NCBI GenBank assembly: GCA_024449915.1
Contig: JAMZAV010002036.1
Coordinates: 124,001 to 188,000 of the forward strand
Source: Sweltsa coloradensis
Taxonomy: Eukaryota; Arthropoda; Insecta; Plecoptera; Chloroperlidae
DNA length: 64,000 nucleotides
Direction: 5' to 3'
The notes beneath the pieces were generated by a model, which was not told the DNA's origin, did not search any database, and saw only the letters and a list, made by a program, of their open reading frames with translations. Position numbers and translations under genes: made by a program. Of this stretch, positions 46,790 to 56,752 are shown piece by piece (position 1 is the first letter of the stretch; every line of letters begins with the position of its first letter).

Positions 46790-47012
46790 ATGATCAATTA
46801 AAAATTTGCATAATTAAAAAATTAAAAATTCACAATTAAAAAATATGAATAATTAAAATATGAATAATTAAAAATATGATTAATTAAAAATTTGCATAAT
46901 TAAAATTTGCATAATTAAAAAATTTGCGCGATTAATTAATTAGGGGTAATTAAAAATTTGCATAATTAATTAGGCGGCATCCCTTTGACTGCCCAGTGGC
47001 GTACACTCTACT
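46790..47012. promoter_or_regulatory. Right terminal region with four octamers
   Basis: ATTTGCAT (inverse of ATGCAAAT) at 46804-46811, 46890-46897, 46905-46912 and 46956-46963, in DNA that is otherwise almost all A/T. Four octamers are kept in each end although the two ends differ by several indels. Confidence 0.6.
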
Positions 47013-47018
47013 TACAAG
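47013..47018. repeat. Target-site duplication, right (TACAAG)
   Basis: Exact copy of 36133-36138. Confidence 0.9.
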
Positions 47019-47394
47019 GTAACAAGATAAGGAGTAAATTACTATTGTATTCAATAGGTTTGTGTATCTTCAGAGGTCGGCCATGATAAAACACACAGAT
47101 TAATAATAGCAAGATTGCATGCACGCATTTCCACACCATCCATCACAACAAATGGTCTTTCGAGGTTTTTAATCAGAAGTTGTTGTTGTTTTTCATCCCT
47201 AAGAAAAGAATGGAGTGATGCGATTCAAGAAACAAGATGATGGATGCTGGAGAAATACAATTATGAAAGAAGGGTGCGTGATTTGCTTGGAGTTTGAACC
47301 GATCTCCCTTGGATAAAATTTTTGTAGGATGCCCGCTGTATAGGGTACACATACACATCAGATTTAACCGGTGTGACCCTCTTCGGGTGACTAA
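47019..47394. other. Unassigned intergenic DNA
   Basis: A GGATGCCCGCTGTATAGGGT phrase near 47328 echoes one near 13863. Nothing else seen. Confidence 0.4.
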
Positions 47395-47545
47395 CTATAT
47401 TGCGGATAGGACAATTATTGTGAAGAGATGTCCGAGGGAGGCTGTGTAAGAGGACACAATCCCACCTAGGAAGAAACCTTCAGTCAGGATTGCCGGTCTC
47501 GACGGGATTCGAACACGAGACCTCCCGAATCAGAGTCGAGCGAAC
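47395..47545 (-). mobile_element. tRNA-derived SINE (family 2)
   Basis: Plus strand GCGGATAGGACAATT, then TTCAGTCAGGATTGCCGG and ACGGGATTCGAACACGAGAC. On the minus strand this gives B box GTGTTCGAATCCCGT. The A-box region is decayed. Confidence 0.68.
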
Positions 47546-47564
47546 ACTAGATAATTGGTTCTGC

Positions 47565-47650
47565 TTGCAAGATCCGTCCTAACCATACCAGTATATGCAA
47601 CGCAGAAGGTCCCGGGTTCGATTCCCGCTGCAGAGAGGAGGTTTTTAACA
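47565..47650 (+). mobile_element. tRNA-like SINE head (family 1 type)
   Basis: CGCAGAAGGTCCCGGGTTCG followed by ATTCCCGCT: a good B box GGGTTCGATTCCC preceded by a degenerate anticodon arm. No preserved A box, so it is a fragment. Downstream DNA to about 47860 resembles 28925-29060. Confidence 0.5.
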
Positions 47651-48009
47651 GCAATGTGTACAAGTAAAGGATGCTCGAAATCGCAACAAATGAACGCCAA
47701 CAATTTAACCGAAAATGTGCGTTCGTACTTTTCCAACTGAGAATTTTTCCTTTGATAAAGATTTAGGCCTAATTTGTTGTGCATAATCTGAAAAGTCATG
47801 CCCATTTTCGCATACCGGTAGGCCTATGATTTGTTTATCAAATTTTGGTACGTTCGGCCACTTAAAATAGTCATGTAAATATCGGCAAAAAATTTAATTG
47901 ACATTCTGTTGACTTTGAAGACTCACAAAATTTACTGACCTGTCGGACAATCCTCACTCCTCATTGAAATACTTTACAGGGGAGGGTTAATTTAATTTTA
48001 GAACTGGGT

Positions 48010-48185
48010 ATGTTGCGGATAGGACAATTGTACGGGACTCAATCCCTTGCATTCGCATTAACGAGAGTGATTAACTTAGGAAGAAAACTTCAGTCAGGAT
48101 TGCCGATTACGACGGGATTCGAATATCCGCGACCTCCCGAATCAGATTCAACGCTTAGCGCTCGAGCCAACATTGCTGTCGATAC
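48010..48185 (-). mobile_element. tRNA-derived SINE (family 2)
   Basis: Plus strand GCGGATAGGACAATTGTACG, AGTCAGGATTGCCGATTACG, GGATTCGAATATCCGCGACC. Minus-strand head ends near the GGCTCGAGCGCTAAGC A-box-like word. Confidence 0.7.
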
Positions 48186-48270
48186 CCGTCAATACGAATG
48201 GAGCCTCTGAGTGGACATTCCAGCTACTTACTCCGAAACAAACACCTATTTATATAGGTAGGCACTGAAG

Positions 48271-49841
48271 CAGGGTTGAGAAAAACACGGGTTTTTCTGA
48301 GAAAAAAAAAACAACCCGGGCGGGTTTTTTCAGGGTTTTTGGGGTTTTTGGCGGTTTTTTGGGGGCTTTGGAAATTTCACGCTAAATATGTGTAAAATGT
48401 CTATTTTGCACTTTTGCCCTATTATTGGTTAATTTTTCAAAGTAGGCCTATGCCTACACACAAAAATATTAGGTAGGCCTAGTAGGAAATAAAATAAGTT
48501 TTGTTTTAATTAGCAGTGACCTAGTGATGCATTTTTTTTAGAGGTTAAGGCATCTCGGTTAAAGCGCTTAAATTTGAATTTGCATAATGAATAGCCTAAG
48601 ATGTTCATTGTTCAGTTTCAATTTCATTATCATTATCTTGAAATATTTCATTAGTCCTATGTAGGCCTACTAGAGAGAGAAATTTTTTATTTTTCAAGGA
48701 AAACAAAACTCTGTTCCACAAATACAACGGCCACAAGGACACAGAATAAAAACAACATTGATTAGCAACAATAAAAAAAAAGTTTTAAATTTAAATACAA
48801 ATACAAGAAATGAGTACCAATTAGCAATTCTTAGACCTATGCATTGATTATTATTTGGAATTTGTGTAGTGTACTTACACTTATACTTTGACTTTGTTTC
48901 AGTTTATTGGATGAGCGAAGCGAAGACTTCAATTTCACTGACCCCCAAAAAATTTAGCTCGGGTGTTTTTTTTTTGTTTTTTTTGTTTTTTTGTTTTTTT
49001 GGTTTGTTTTTTTGTCTGTTTGTTAACTCTCTACCAGGCAAACGGCATATCCGATCTTGATGAAAAATTTGACAGGACCTTCGAAATCTCTGAACTTAGA
49101 GGTGTATTTTTTTGGGTACAATCGAAGAAATATTTCTCATGAATATCGTACTTTTACGATTTTTTTTCGATTTTTAGTGCGATATTTTTCGTGACATTTG
49201 GGTTAATTCTGACCAAACGGGTGGGGCTACAACGTTCATATTATACATGGACATTAAGGTTATGGTGATGTAGTACCTTTTGAAAGAAAAAGTTGAAAAA
49301 GTTAGCCAGAATCCATAGAAATAAAGCTTTTAATATAAGGTTTTTGATTTTTTGTGCGATATTTTCGTGCACATTTGGGCCAATTCTGACCAAACTGGTG
49401 GGGCGACAACGTTTCATATTATACATGGACATTAAGGTTATGGTGATGTAGTACCTTTTAAAAGAAAAAGTTTAAATAGTTAGCCAAAATCTATAGAAAT
49501 AAAGCTTTTAATATAAGTTTTTTACGGAAAATAATACCAATTGACAGGTAACAAAAGAAACTTGACAACAATCAGCTACAATGCGTATTGCGTAGGCAGC
49601 AAAACAAAGAACTTGCAAAAGTAAAGATATCCCATGCAAACTAAAACATTTTTAAAAGCTCATCCATCAACGCGGCGGGACTTTAGCGTTTTCCTAGTTG
49701 TAATAAATAGTTAATATGAATCTATTAGTGTGTTTTACTCAAAAACCCCAAAAACCCACTTTGTACTGGTTTTTTTCAAGTGGGTTTTTGGTTGAAAAAC
49801 CCGCCGGGTTTTTTCGGTCTGGGCAAAATTTCTCAACCCTG
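48271..49841. mobile_element. hAT-like element (CAGGGTTGAGAAA) with nested Helentron
   Basis: The ends CAGGGTTGAGAAA and TTTCTCAACCCTG are inverted, and the flanks are a perfect 8-bp duplication CACTGAAG (48263-48270 and 49842-49849). Subterminal AACCCGGGCGGGTTTTTT and its counterpart AAAACCCGCCGGGTTTTTT are also inverted. The interior has no transposase frame. A Helentron-like element (48907-49697) lies inside. Without it the hAT is about 780 bp. Confidence 0.9.
48907..49697 (+). mobile_element. Non-autonomous Helentron-like element, copy d (nested)
   Basis: TTGGATGAGCGAAGCGAAGA start, T-rich microsatellite near 48966-49015, two satellite units with GACCAAACGGGTGGGGCTAC, CATCCATCAACGCGGCGGGA near the end, and final CTAG followed by T. 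It lies inside the hAT-like element at 48271-49841. Confidence 0.87.
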
Positions 49842-49849
49842 CACTGAAG

Positions 49850-50288
49850 AAGGGCATACAATTGTTCCTTGGAGAATTTGTATAGAGGGAGAATTACTGA
49901 TTGTAGGCCTATAGCATTACCTTGCACCCTTTTGCCTTGCACTGTACCAGTCTGTGACTGAACCTTCGCTTTGCGCGAGGTATGAATTGCCAATAATGCA
50001 GTCTAGATAAATAGACATTAACATCATCAAGACTTCAATCTGGATTGCGCCCTTAACCCCCGTGGCGGCCAGTCGGCCACTATAGAACGGGTTTACATTC
50101 TTTACAATCTATGCTTGAAAAGAATGAACGACAATGCACATTTCCTCCATTTCACACTTTCAACAATCGACTCCACTACACCTGCAAATGCCATAGAACT
50201 TGTGCAGCGTAGCCTATTCAGATTGTACACAAATCGTCGGGAGCGACCACTTGGCTGCCAGTGAAGCGGGCTGTGGTGTATTTTACTC
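49850..50288. other. Unassigned intergenic DNA
   Basis: Minus-strand frames under 85 codons only, and no recognisable repeat or gene. Confidence 0.4.
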
Positions 50289-50756
50289 CAGTGGCGTATT
50301 ATACAAGACAAGGTGTGCAGTGATAGAAAGAAAAACTGTTTTTCGTAGGCTTATAAGCTAGTGCGCAAGTGGTAAGTCGTAGCGTGTGATAGTGTGAGAC
50401 TCGAGATTCGGGAGGGAGGTTACAGGTCGAATCCCGCCACCGGCAATCCTGACTGAAAGTTTTGCCTGAAGTTTTCTTCAGTCTGGGATTGAAACCCTCA
50501 AACATTCCATTTCAAATTATCCTAAAGTTACCTAGTCCGTCACCTAAAGAGTCACACCAGATGACTCTGAGGTAGCCTAAGTAAGCCCTACCTTATTTTT
50601 TCCCGACAAAAATGGTGTCATAATAATAGGGAAAAAAAGCCTTCGACCATAATCCGTTATAATCCATTATAAATCCATAATATACGTAGCCTATTTCCAT
50701 TCTCACCGGGCCTCGAAAAAGCCCTCAGTACAACAGTACCCTTACCTACGCCACTG
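50289..50756. mobile_element. Possible hAT-like MITE (CAGTGGCGTA ... TACGCCACTG)
   Basis: The ends CAGTGGCGTA and TACGCCACTG are inverted and match the termini at 22439 and 60474. No convincing 8-bp duplication (TTTTACTC against TTTCATCT). A SINE family 2 fragment lies inside. It may be a decayed element or a chance pairing of two ends. Confidence 0.45.
50385..50530 (+). mobile_element. tRNA-derived SINE fragment (family 2)
   Basis: Plus strand CGAGATTCGGGAGGGAGG, a B-box-like GGTCGAATCCCGCC, then CCGGCAATCCTGACTGAAAG. Opposite orientation to the other copies. Confidence 0.6.
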
Positions 50757-52017
50757 TTTCATCTACCAATAAATACTTCCAAGATGTAGGCTTAGGCCCA
50801 GGGCCTTCTAAACCAGTTTGACACCTGTTTGGGACACGAGAGCTCAGCAAGGACGTTGAAAAAACAGTCTACGTACAATCTGAAAATGCATTAGCTATAA
50901 AACTCATTTTATATCCGATACGGAATTGATAAGTAAAATCAAAGGCTAACTAAATAATAAAATACCCGGTATGCACAAAATCGGTGTATAAAATTGTCAC
51001 TCGACGTTCAACTAGGCATAATTATATAAAAAGTTAAGATTGTCTTTAAAAATTGCAGTAAAATTAGTGAAATGAAAAATTTAATGACACTGACAACAAT
51101 AGCCCATTATTGTCAAGAATTTAGTATTCTGGGGATGGGATGTCATATTCAATAGCATTCCAAAATTGACAGTCCAAGCTCTCTCGGTCTGCTCCAACCA
51201 CACATCTTGTCTTGACAATATCGAGGATCAAATTGAAAACGCGAACAAACCAACAGCACAATGGAAAGTGAACAATAACATAAATTACATTACATTCCAT
51301 TCATAAGGTCGATATTATTCAAATTTGAGTATAGGACATCTACGTTGTTTATTGATTATGCGGCGATTATTCAAATGTGTGCTTGAATCTCAATTGGATG
51401 GAAACTATTGATTGGCATATCGGGCCTATCTCTCCATTGAGATCTTTTCAAGCCTTGATAATTTGACAACAAAGAACTACTACATACATTCATCCAACAA
51501 TTGGGAGGCACTAGGCAGGCAGCCTACTGTAGCTACACTTGTCACTGTTGCAATAAGTGTTGGGTGTTTTTCACAGTACAAAAACTTATCTAGACCTACT
51601 CTATTTATATTATTTATAAACTAAGTCTGATCACAAATGGTCACAAGTCACAACAATAACATTAGTCAGTTTGAAGTTTGAAATATCATTGGAGAAATTG
51701 CTACAAAACGTAGCCTGATAAAAAAATTTAAAAAAAAAGTGATTGTTATGACATGAGATAGGCCCCACTATTGGCCCTATACTGCCAGACTATTTTAGAA
51801 TTTGAGTAAATATTAAATACCTTTTGTTTATATTGTAGGTCTGCATGCTTCGGACTAGAAAGTTCATTGTTGTCAAAGAAGAAAAATCAATACATTTGCG
51901 CCCATAAAAGGGTAGGCTCCCATCATTGTTAGGTAAGTTGGGGTCAAGTAAAGGGCAATTTTAAAGGGGGGGAACCACCTTTTTCGTGCGGGATGACAAT
52001 AATAATGGCGTACATAC
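50757..52017. other. Intergenic or intronic DNA downstream of the 52.1 kb exon
   Basis: If the exon at 52018-52119 is real, its first intron (donor GTATGT on the minus strand) runs into this stretch. I could not find a convincing second exon here. Confidence 0.4.
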
Positions 52018-52119
52018 CTCCTCAGCAAACTCGAAATCTCCTTCGAATTTCCTTTTTCGTTTGGCCTCCCCAACCGCGGCCAAAATTCCCACCAACACGA
52101 TAATCCAAAGGACCTTCAT
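52018..52119 (-). CDS. First coding exon of a secreted protein (partial gene)
   Basis: Minus-strand ATG at 52117-52119 opens a 34-codon reading frame that ends exactly at a consensus splice donor GTATGT (from 52017 downward), phase 0. Residues 1-19, MKVLWIIVLVGILAAVGEA, form a textbook signal peptide: a positive start, a hydrophobic core and a small-residue cleavage site. A basic KRKRK stretch and then an acidic FEGDFEFAEE segment follow. A TATAAA box lies at 52170-52175 on the same strand, about 50 bp upstream of the ATG, giving a plausible short 5' UTR. Later exons were not located, so the family is not recognised. A chance signal-like frame plus donor is possible but the combination is good. 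Confidence 0.55.
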
Positions 52120-52169
52120 TGTTTTGACAACAATGAATTCAGCCGATGACGTTTATCTGAAGATGTTTG

Positions 52170-52175
52170 TTTATA
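52170..52175 (-). promoter_or_regulatory. TATA box for the 52.1 kb exon
   Basis: TATAAA on the minus strand (within AATATAAACAAAC). It would place the start site near 52140-52145 and leave a 5' UTR of about 20-25 nt before the ATG. Confidence 0.45.
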
Positions 52176-52459
52176 TTCTTATCGAATGAGAAGTATCCTT
52201 GTATTAGTAAACAGTCGAGCACACTGGAGGAATTCTCACGGCAATGCGAGAAGAACCACACACGGCACTGAACTGACAGCAGAGAGTGTTGAAGAGTCGA
52301 CGCAGTGCAAGAGCTTGGCAAGGTTCTCAATAGGGCGCAGCACCTACCGTGATAGCAGAGGGGAAAACGGTTTCGACTACCAAAAATCAATGAATTTAAG
52401 TTTTGTACGCGATAGGTGGAGAATGATACTAAAAGCCATTTCTCCCTGTGTTTATTATT

Positions 52460-53020
52460 AAAACCATTTGACAAGACATGCGAAAGGAAATTCAAATCGT
52501 GGAAGATGAGACTGAGACTTGAAAATTGTACCCATTCTTTGCGAAGTTTGACAGGTGAAGATGATATTAATAATTAGCATATTTTGATGAGAGTGTTTCT
52601 CAAGGATTGTTTCTACTTGTTTACAGCTGTAGCACGGATGGAAGATAAGGCCTCACGGGCCTTAATCCCGCCAAATAAAGAGATAATAAATCAATAAATC
52701 TTCAAAACAAATAACTTGTCTTTTATTTCTTGTCCTAACCTTTGTTTAAATTTTAATTCCAAAATAATAATAATCAACAGATAAACATTGTAAACACACA
52801 TACATTAGACGCAGAATGGCGAAAAAGTAGTTATGCTTTATAAATAACACGAAATTAAATTTAAAAAAATTAAAAAAATAATAAATAATAATAATAAAAT
52901 AAATAAATTAAATAGGAAAATAACACAAATTAACAAAATATATTTTTGTTCAGGTGCGGCAATTTATTCTTATTATGTATGTGCTTATCAAAAGTAACTG
53001 TCTGTAAATCTGAATATTTA
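52460..53020 (+). repeat. Dispersed repeat shared with 61376-61790
   Basis: Words in the same order in both places: GAAATTCAAATCGTG, GAAGATGAGACT, TTAGCATATTTT, GATTGTTTCTACTTG, TACAGCTGT, CTTTATTTCTTGTC, CCAAAATAATAATAA and GTGCTTATCAAAAGT. The copy here contains a 61-bp retroelement tail absent from the other. Confidence 0.72.
52638..52698 (+). mobile_element. Inserted short retroelement 3' tail
   Basis: GGATGGAAGATAAGGCCTCA, GGGCCTTAATCCCGCCAAAT and a short AATAAAT repeat. The paralogue near 61503-61525 lacks it, so it is an insertion. Same tail as 26583-26645. Confidence 0.7.
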
Positions 53021-54428
53021 TTAAATTGTAATGTTTCATTAATAATCATAACAGTAGAGTTTAAACTCAATGGACAATGGTAGTATAAGCAGGCTGCAGA
53101 TTGTGATGAGAATCGTAATACGCTAAGTTTTTCAAGGACATTAAAAACTGTTTAAACTCAACCGGTTTCCGTAATAGGTAACTGTCCTTCATCTCACAAT
53201 TCGAATATTTTACTAAAAATAACTTCAGCTGTTGTTTGTTTTTTTAGTCAGGTTCTTATTAGCGACAGAATTTAATCTTTCTTCCCGACGGAAACAACAT
53301 TTGTGACAACATCGGGTCCCGGATCCAAAAAAGGGGAGTTAACCGAAAACGGAGATAAAAGTTAAACTAAATTTTGGTTGTTAGACAGAAGTAAATAATA
53401 GGAATTAAATGGATTTAACTCCGAAAATTAATTCCTCTGTGGATCTGGGCCCAGGTGACGCTGGACAAAACCAAAACCCAACAGGCAACAGTTATTTTGA
53501 ACACCCATAGACACCACGTCGGAGAAGTCAGCGTAGGGGGAAGAAACATGGCCGGTTAGTAGAGGTTCGTGAAAATGGTTTTATTTTTTCCAAAATGTTG
53601 TTCTTAAAAATTTAAAAAGTGAAGTGGTGGTGGTTTATATTCGCATTTCTCGCATGACAAAACACTAAACAGTGATTTAGTAAAAAAATATTACTTAATA
53701 TGCATAGGCCTAAAGAATTCTAATATGCACACAAACCAAAATCACTCCCATTTCTAGTCTTTCATTAAAAAATGAATAATTTATGCAAGTCGTTTTCGTT
53801 TCAGCTTGTATTCAAACTACGAAAGACTCAAGTTATCAGCAAAACAAGATTGAAATTAGTGAATAGTGGAGATAATGTTGATGATAATGTACAACCCCTC
53901 AAGTTTCCACTAAGGGACCAGAAATGTATAAAACTTCATATTACATAGCAAGCCCAATATGTCACTTCCATCTCTACCGCTACATTGTTGTTACTGTAAC
54001 TGAAAGGAAACTGAAACCGTCTTTGGCAAATAAAAATTTATAATATCGTACATGAAATTGAAAATGTGAAATTGAATGTGAACTCAAAGACAAGCTTGCA
54101 TCGAACATAAAATACTGTACATAAACAAATAAAATTAATGCATTTTATAAGAAAATTTGTAACGAATTTGGAAAATGTATTCGATTTCAATGATGGATTA
54201 CCTAACCAGAGATAGAACGCAGATTATATAAAGGCAACGTTTATAGGAGCATTTCATGTATTTTATTTTGTTATTATATTATATAAAAAGCAAAATGTGT
54301 GGTTGATGTCAATTTCTGTATCAATGTCTTATAATTTGTTGTAGGTATCTTGAATTTGGTTGACAGAGGAAAATTTAAAAACATCAATACAAAAATATAT
54401 AAATCATCATTAGGGTTGCCAACCATAC
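53021..54428. other. Unassigned AT-rich intergenic DNA
   Basis: No frame of note and no recognisable repeat. AT-rich A/T repeats lie just before it at 52860-52920. Confidence 0.4.
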
Positions 54429-54536
54429 TGATTTCATCAGGACTCAGGACAGTGCTAAATTCAACAGGGCAGTACTGATTTCAACAGGGCAGTACTGATT
54501 TCATCAAGACAGTAATGATTTCATCAGGACATTGAT
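54429..54536. repeat. ~22-bp minisatellite (CTGATTTCATCAGGACAGTA)
   Basis: Four to five imperfect units of ACTGATTTCAWCAGGRCAGT, immediately right of a GGTTGCCAACC palindrome. Confidence 0.8.
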
Positions 54537-54572
54537 TGATTTTGAGACCTTGGGCCTGATGGCGGAATTACC

Positions 54573-54709
54573 TCATTTAGAACATAATGATGTCCTGAAC
54601 TTGGTATTTTTAGTGAAGTCGACACGAGGGGCGTCTATTAGCATGTTGCAGTTCCCCGGATGCTGTCTGGTCGGCCAAAAGCAATGCGCTGCGACACCCG
54701 CGTACATAC
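54573..54709 (-). other. Candidate terminal exon B (weak)
   Basis: Minus strand: a pyrimidine-rich acceptor (TTTTGTTTTGATTTTACAG) followed by an open frame of 44 codons in phase 2, closed by TGA. Length alone is not significant. The acceptor is good, and a second candidate with the same phase lies at 55178-55272. No family recognised; upstream exons were not found. Confidence 0.22.
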
Positions 54710-54780
54710 CTGTAAAATCAAAACAAAATAACACTCTAATCTCCTAGAACTTCCTACTACTAATTTAATTTTTAATTTTT

Positions 54781-55177
54781 AAATTTTATTTAAAAAAAAA
54801 TAATAAATAAATAAATAAATACTACTAATATACTATCAAGCGGCAACAAGACGCAGCCTAGTCTAGGCGCATAAGTTTCATAATGAAAAAATGTGCTAGA
54901 CTTGTCCTCTTACAGGAAGTAGATACCGTACGATGCCTCAGCTAGAGACCTCACAGCACGATACCTTCGAAACCATGGAGACCACAGCTTCGAAACCATG
55001 GAGACCACATACGCGTTGAATACCACTTGAATAACTACACACAAATACGACACAAGCCTTCACCATTAATTTTATACTAAATCATTTTAAACTCTAAACT
55101 GTAAACTCTCTACTATAAGAACATCTGATTATTTGTTTATAGTTTGTGTTAGTGAGGTAAAAATTCCTCGAGTTCTT
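54781..55177. other. Unassigned DNA with short duplications
   Basis: A 21-bp word GCTTCGAAACCATGGAGACC-like is duplicated near 54965 and 54990. No gene seen. Confidence 0.4.
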
Positions 55178-55272
55178 TCAAACATCAATGGATTCCTCGA
55201 GTTCTTTCAAACATCTGTACACCATGCTCGTGTAACGATTCCGGTCATTCATTCTTTTCAATCCATGGGTAC
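55178..55272 (-). other. Candidate terminal exon A (weak)
   Basis: Minus strand: acceptor TTTGATTTGATTTTCAG followed by about 30 open codons with mixed, protein-like composition and a TGA stop. Phase matches candidate exon B. A 23-bp direct repeat (TTCCTCGAGTTCTTTCAAAC plus ATC, at 55160 and 55193) overlaps its end. Confidence 0.25.
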
Positions 55273-55384
55273 CTGAAAATCAAATCAAATAATTGTGAAC
55301 AATAATACAACATCCATTTAGATGCGCAACACTGAAAGGATACTGTTTGGGTTTATAAATGTTCAGGAAGGAACAGGAGTCCTA

Positions 55385-55530
55385 TCTTGACTGGGGTAAC
55401 GACTGAGGAAAAACTCGGAAAAAAACCTTCAGTCAGGATTGCCGGTCTCGACGGGATTCGAGCCCGGGACCTCCCGAATCAGAGTCGAGTGCTTAGCGCT
55501 CAAGCCAACACCGTCGGTGATGACATAGAT
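55385..55530 (-). mobile_element. tRNA-derived SINE (family 2), best head
   Basis: Plus strand CTTCAGTCAGGATTGCCGGT, ACGGGATTCGAGCCCGGGAC, GAATCAGAGTCGAGTGCTTA. On the minus strand this gives an A-box-like GGCTTGAGCGCTAAGC and a B box GGGCTCGAATCCC. It is the clearest tRNA-like head of the family. Confidence 0.75.
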
Positions 55531-55571
55531 ATGTCAATGTGCGCACAAGTATCTACACTTTGCAAGAGATC

Positions 55572-55890
55572 AGGCTTGTTGGTCTTGTGGTTAGTTAGCC
55601 TACCTGCTTACAATGCAGATGGTTCAGGGTTCGATTCCCGCTAAAGCCAGGAGTTTTTAGTAGTTTGTGTTTTTTTTAAGTATGTTTTGTGTTTTATTGG
55701 TCTTTACTTTGTTAGGATGAAAAAAGGATTGTAGCACTTTAGCTTCTGATTTGGACTTAAGTCCCTCAGTTCTTGTCTTAGGAATTTGTAAACGGTGACT
55801 TTTGAGCCATCCTAGCAAAAAAAAAGGCACATGATAAATTTAAAGTTGTTCTGAATCGGCCTTCATAAGCGTTGGTTGTGTTTGGATTAG
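55572..55890 (+). mobile_element. tRNA-derived SINE (family 1), 3' truncated
   Basis: GGCTTGTTGGTCTTGTGGTT (A-box region), anticodon-like CTGCTTACAATGCAG, B box GGGTTCGATTCCC, and AAAGCC pairing with the 5' GGCTT. The body with TTCTGATTTGGACTTAAGTC and GTAAACGGTGACTTTTGAGC follows, breaking off after GAATCGGCCTT. Confidence 0.8.
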
Positions 55891-55958
55891 TCAGTGACGA
55901 CAACAAAGTTACAAATACATCGACCAAGCTTTTACTTTTGAATGACGTACTGTGTTAA

Positions 55959-56035
55959 TTGGATGAGCGAGCGAGCGTAGCGAGCGGAAGCGAAGACTTC
56001 AATTTCACTGACCCCCCAAAAAATTTAGCTCGGGT

Positions 56036-56083
<48 letters not shown>

Positions 56084-56752
56084 CCGTCTGTTTGTTCGCT
56101 CGATTCCGGGCAAACGGCATACGCGATCTTGATGAAAATTTGACCGGACCTTCGTTTTCTCTGAACTTAGAGGTGTATTGTTTTTGGGTACAATCGAAGA
56201 AATATTTCTCATAAATATCGTACTTTTACGATTTTTTTCGATTTTTAGTGCGATATTTTCGTGACATTTGGGCGCATTCTGACCAAACTGGTGGGGCTAG
56301 AACGTTCATATTTCACATGGACATTAAGATTATGGTGATGTAGTACCTTTTGAAAGAAAAAGTTGAAAAAGTTAGCTAGAATCTATAGAAATAAAGGTTT
56401 TAATATTAGTTTTTCAATTTTTAGTGCGATATTTTCGTCACATTTGGGCCGATTCTGACCAAACGGGTAGGGCTACAACGTTCAGATTTCACATGGACAT
56501 TAAGGTTATGGTGATGTAGTACCTTTTGAAAGAAAAAGTTGAAAAAATTAGTCAGAATCTACAGAAATAAAGGTTTTAATATGAGTTTTTTGAAGTTTAT
56601 AATACCAATTAACAAATAACAATAGAAACTTGACAACAATCACCTCCACAATGCATTCAAAAAGCACTTGCAAAGGAAAAGTGCAAACAAACGCACAAAA
56701 CGCAAAAAAAACGCTCATCCATCAACGCGGCGGGACTTTAGCGTTTTCCTAG
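55959..56752 (+). mobile_element. Non-autonomous Helentron-like element, copy e
   Basis: TTGGATGAGCGAGCGAGCGT start, a 47-bp T run (56037-56083), TTCCGGGCAAACGGCATACG, two satellite units, CATCCATCAACGCGGCGGGA, and final CTAG followed by T. It belongs to a GAGCGTAGCGAG subfamily with copy f. Confidence 0.87.

Larger units (their letters stand above)
36139..47012. mobile_element. Giant palindromic mobile element with two PC4-like genes
   Basis: The 10,874-bp unit starts AGTAGAGTGTACGCCACTGG, ends with the exact inverse and is flanked by the perfect 6-bp duplication TACAAG. Inverted arms (36139-40336 and 42764-47012) align end to end with small indels around a 2.4 kb core of one-way tandem repeats. 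From either end inward: AT-rich octamer region, AAGATGGCGG motifs, GACAAGACTTGTC dyads, a poly(A) signal, an intronless gene reading outward, a CRE/GC-box upstream region, then 500-bp tandem repeats. Six-bp duplication with AG ends is known for Polintons; hAT, piggyBac and Helitrons are excluded by duplication length. No polymerase, integrase, protease or capsid gene is seen. It could be non-autonomous, or a distinct foldback lineage. Confidence 0.9.

Noticed and set aside
36139..47012. Considered whether this is a complete Polinton, adintovirus-like or parvovirus-like endogenous virus
   Set aside because: No polymerase, integrase, capsid or Rep-type frame is present; only the insertion signature and terminal features are suggestive.
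55572..55650. Functional tRNA gene
   Set aside because: The cloverleaf is partial, the anticodon would be ACA, and the sequence continues into the SINE body found at 15645-16076.
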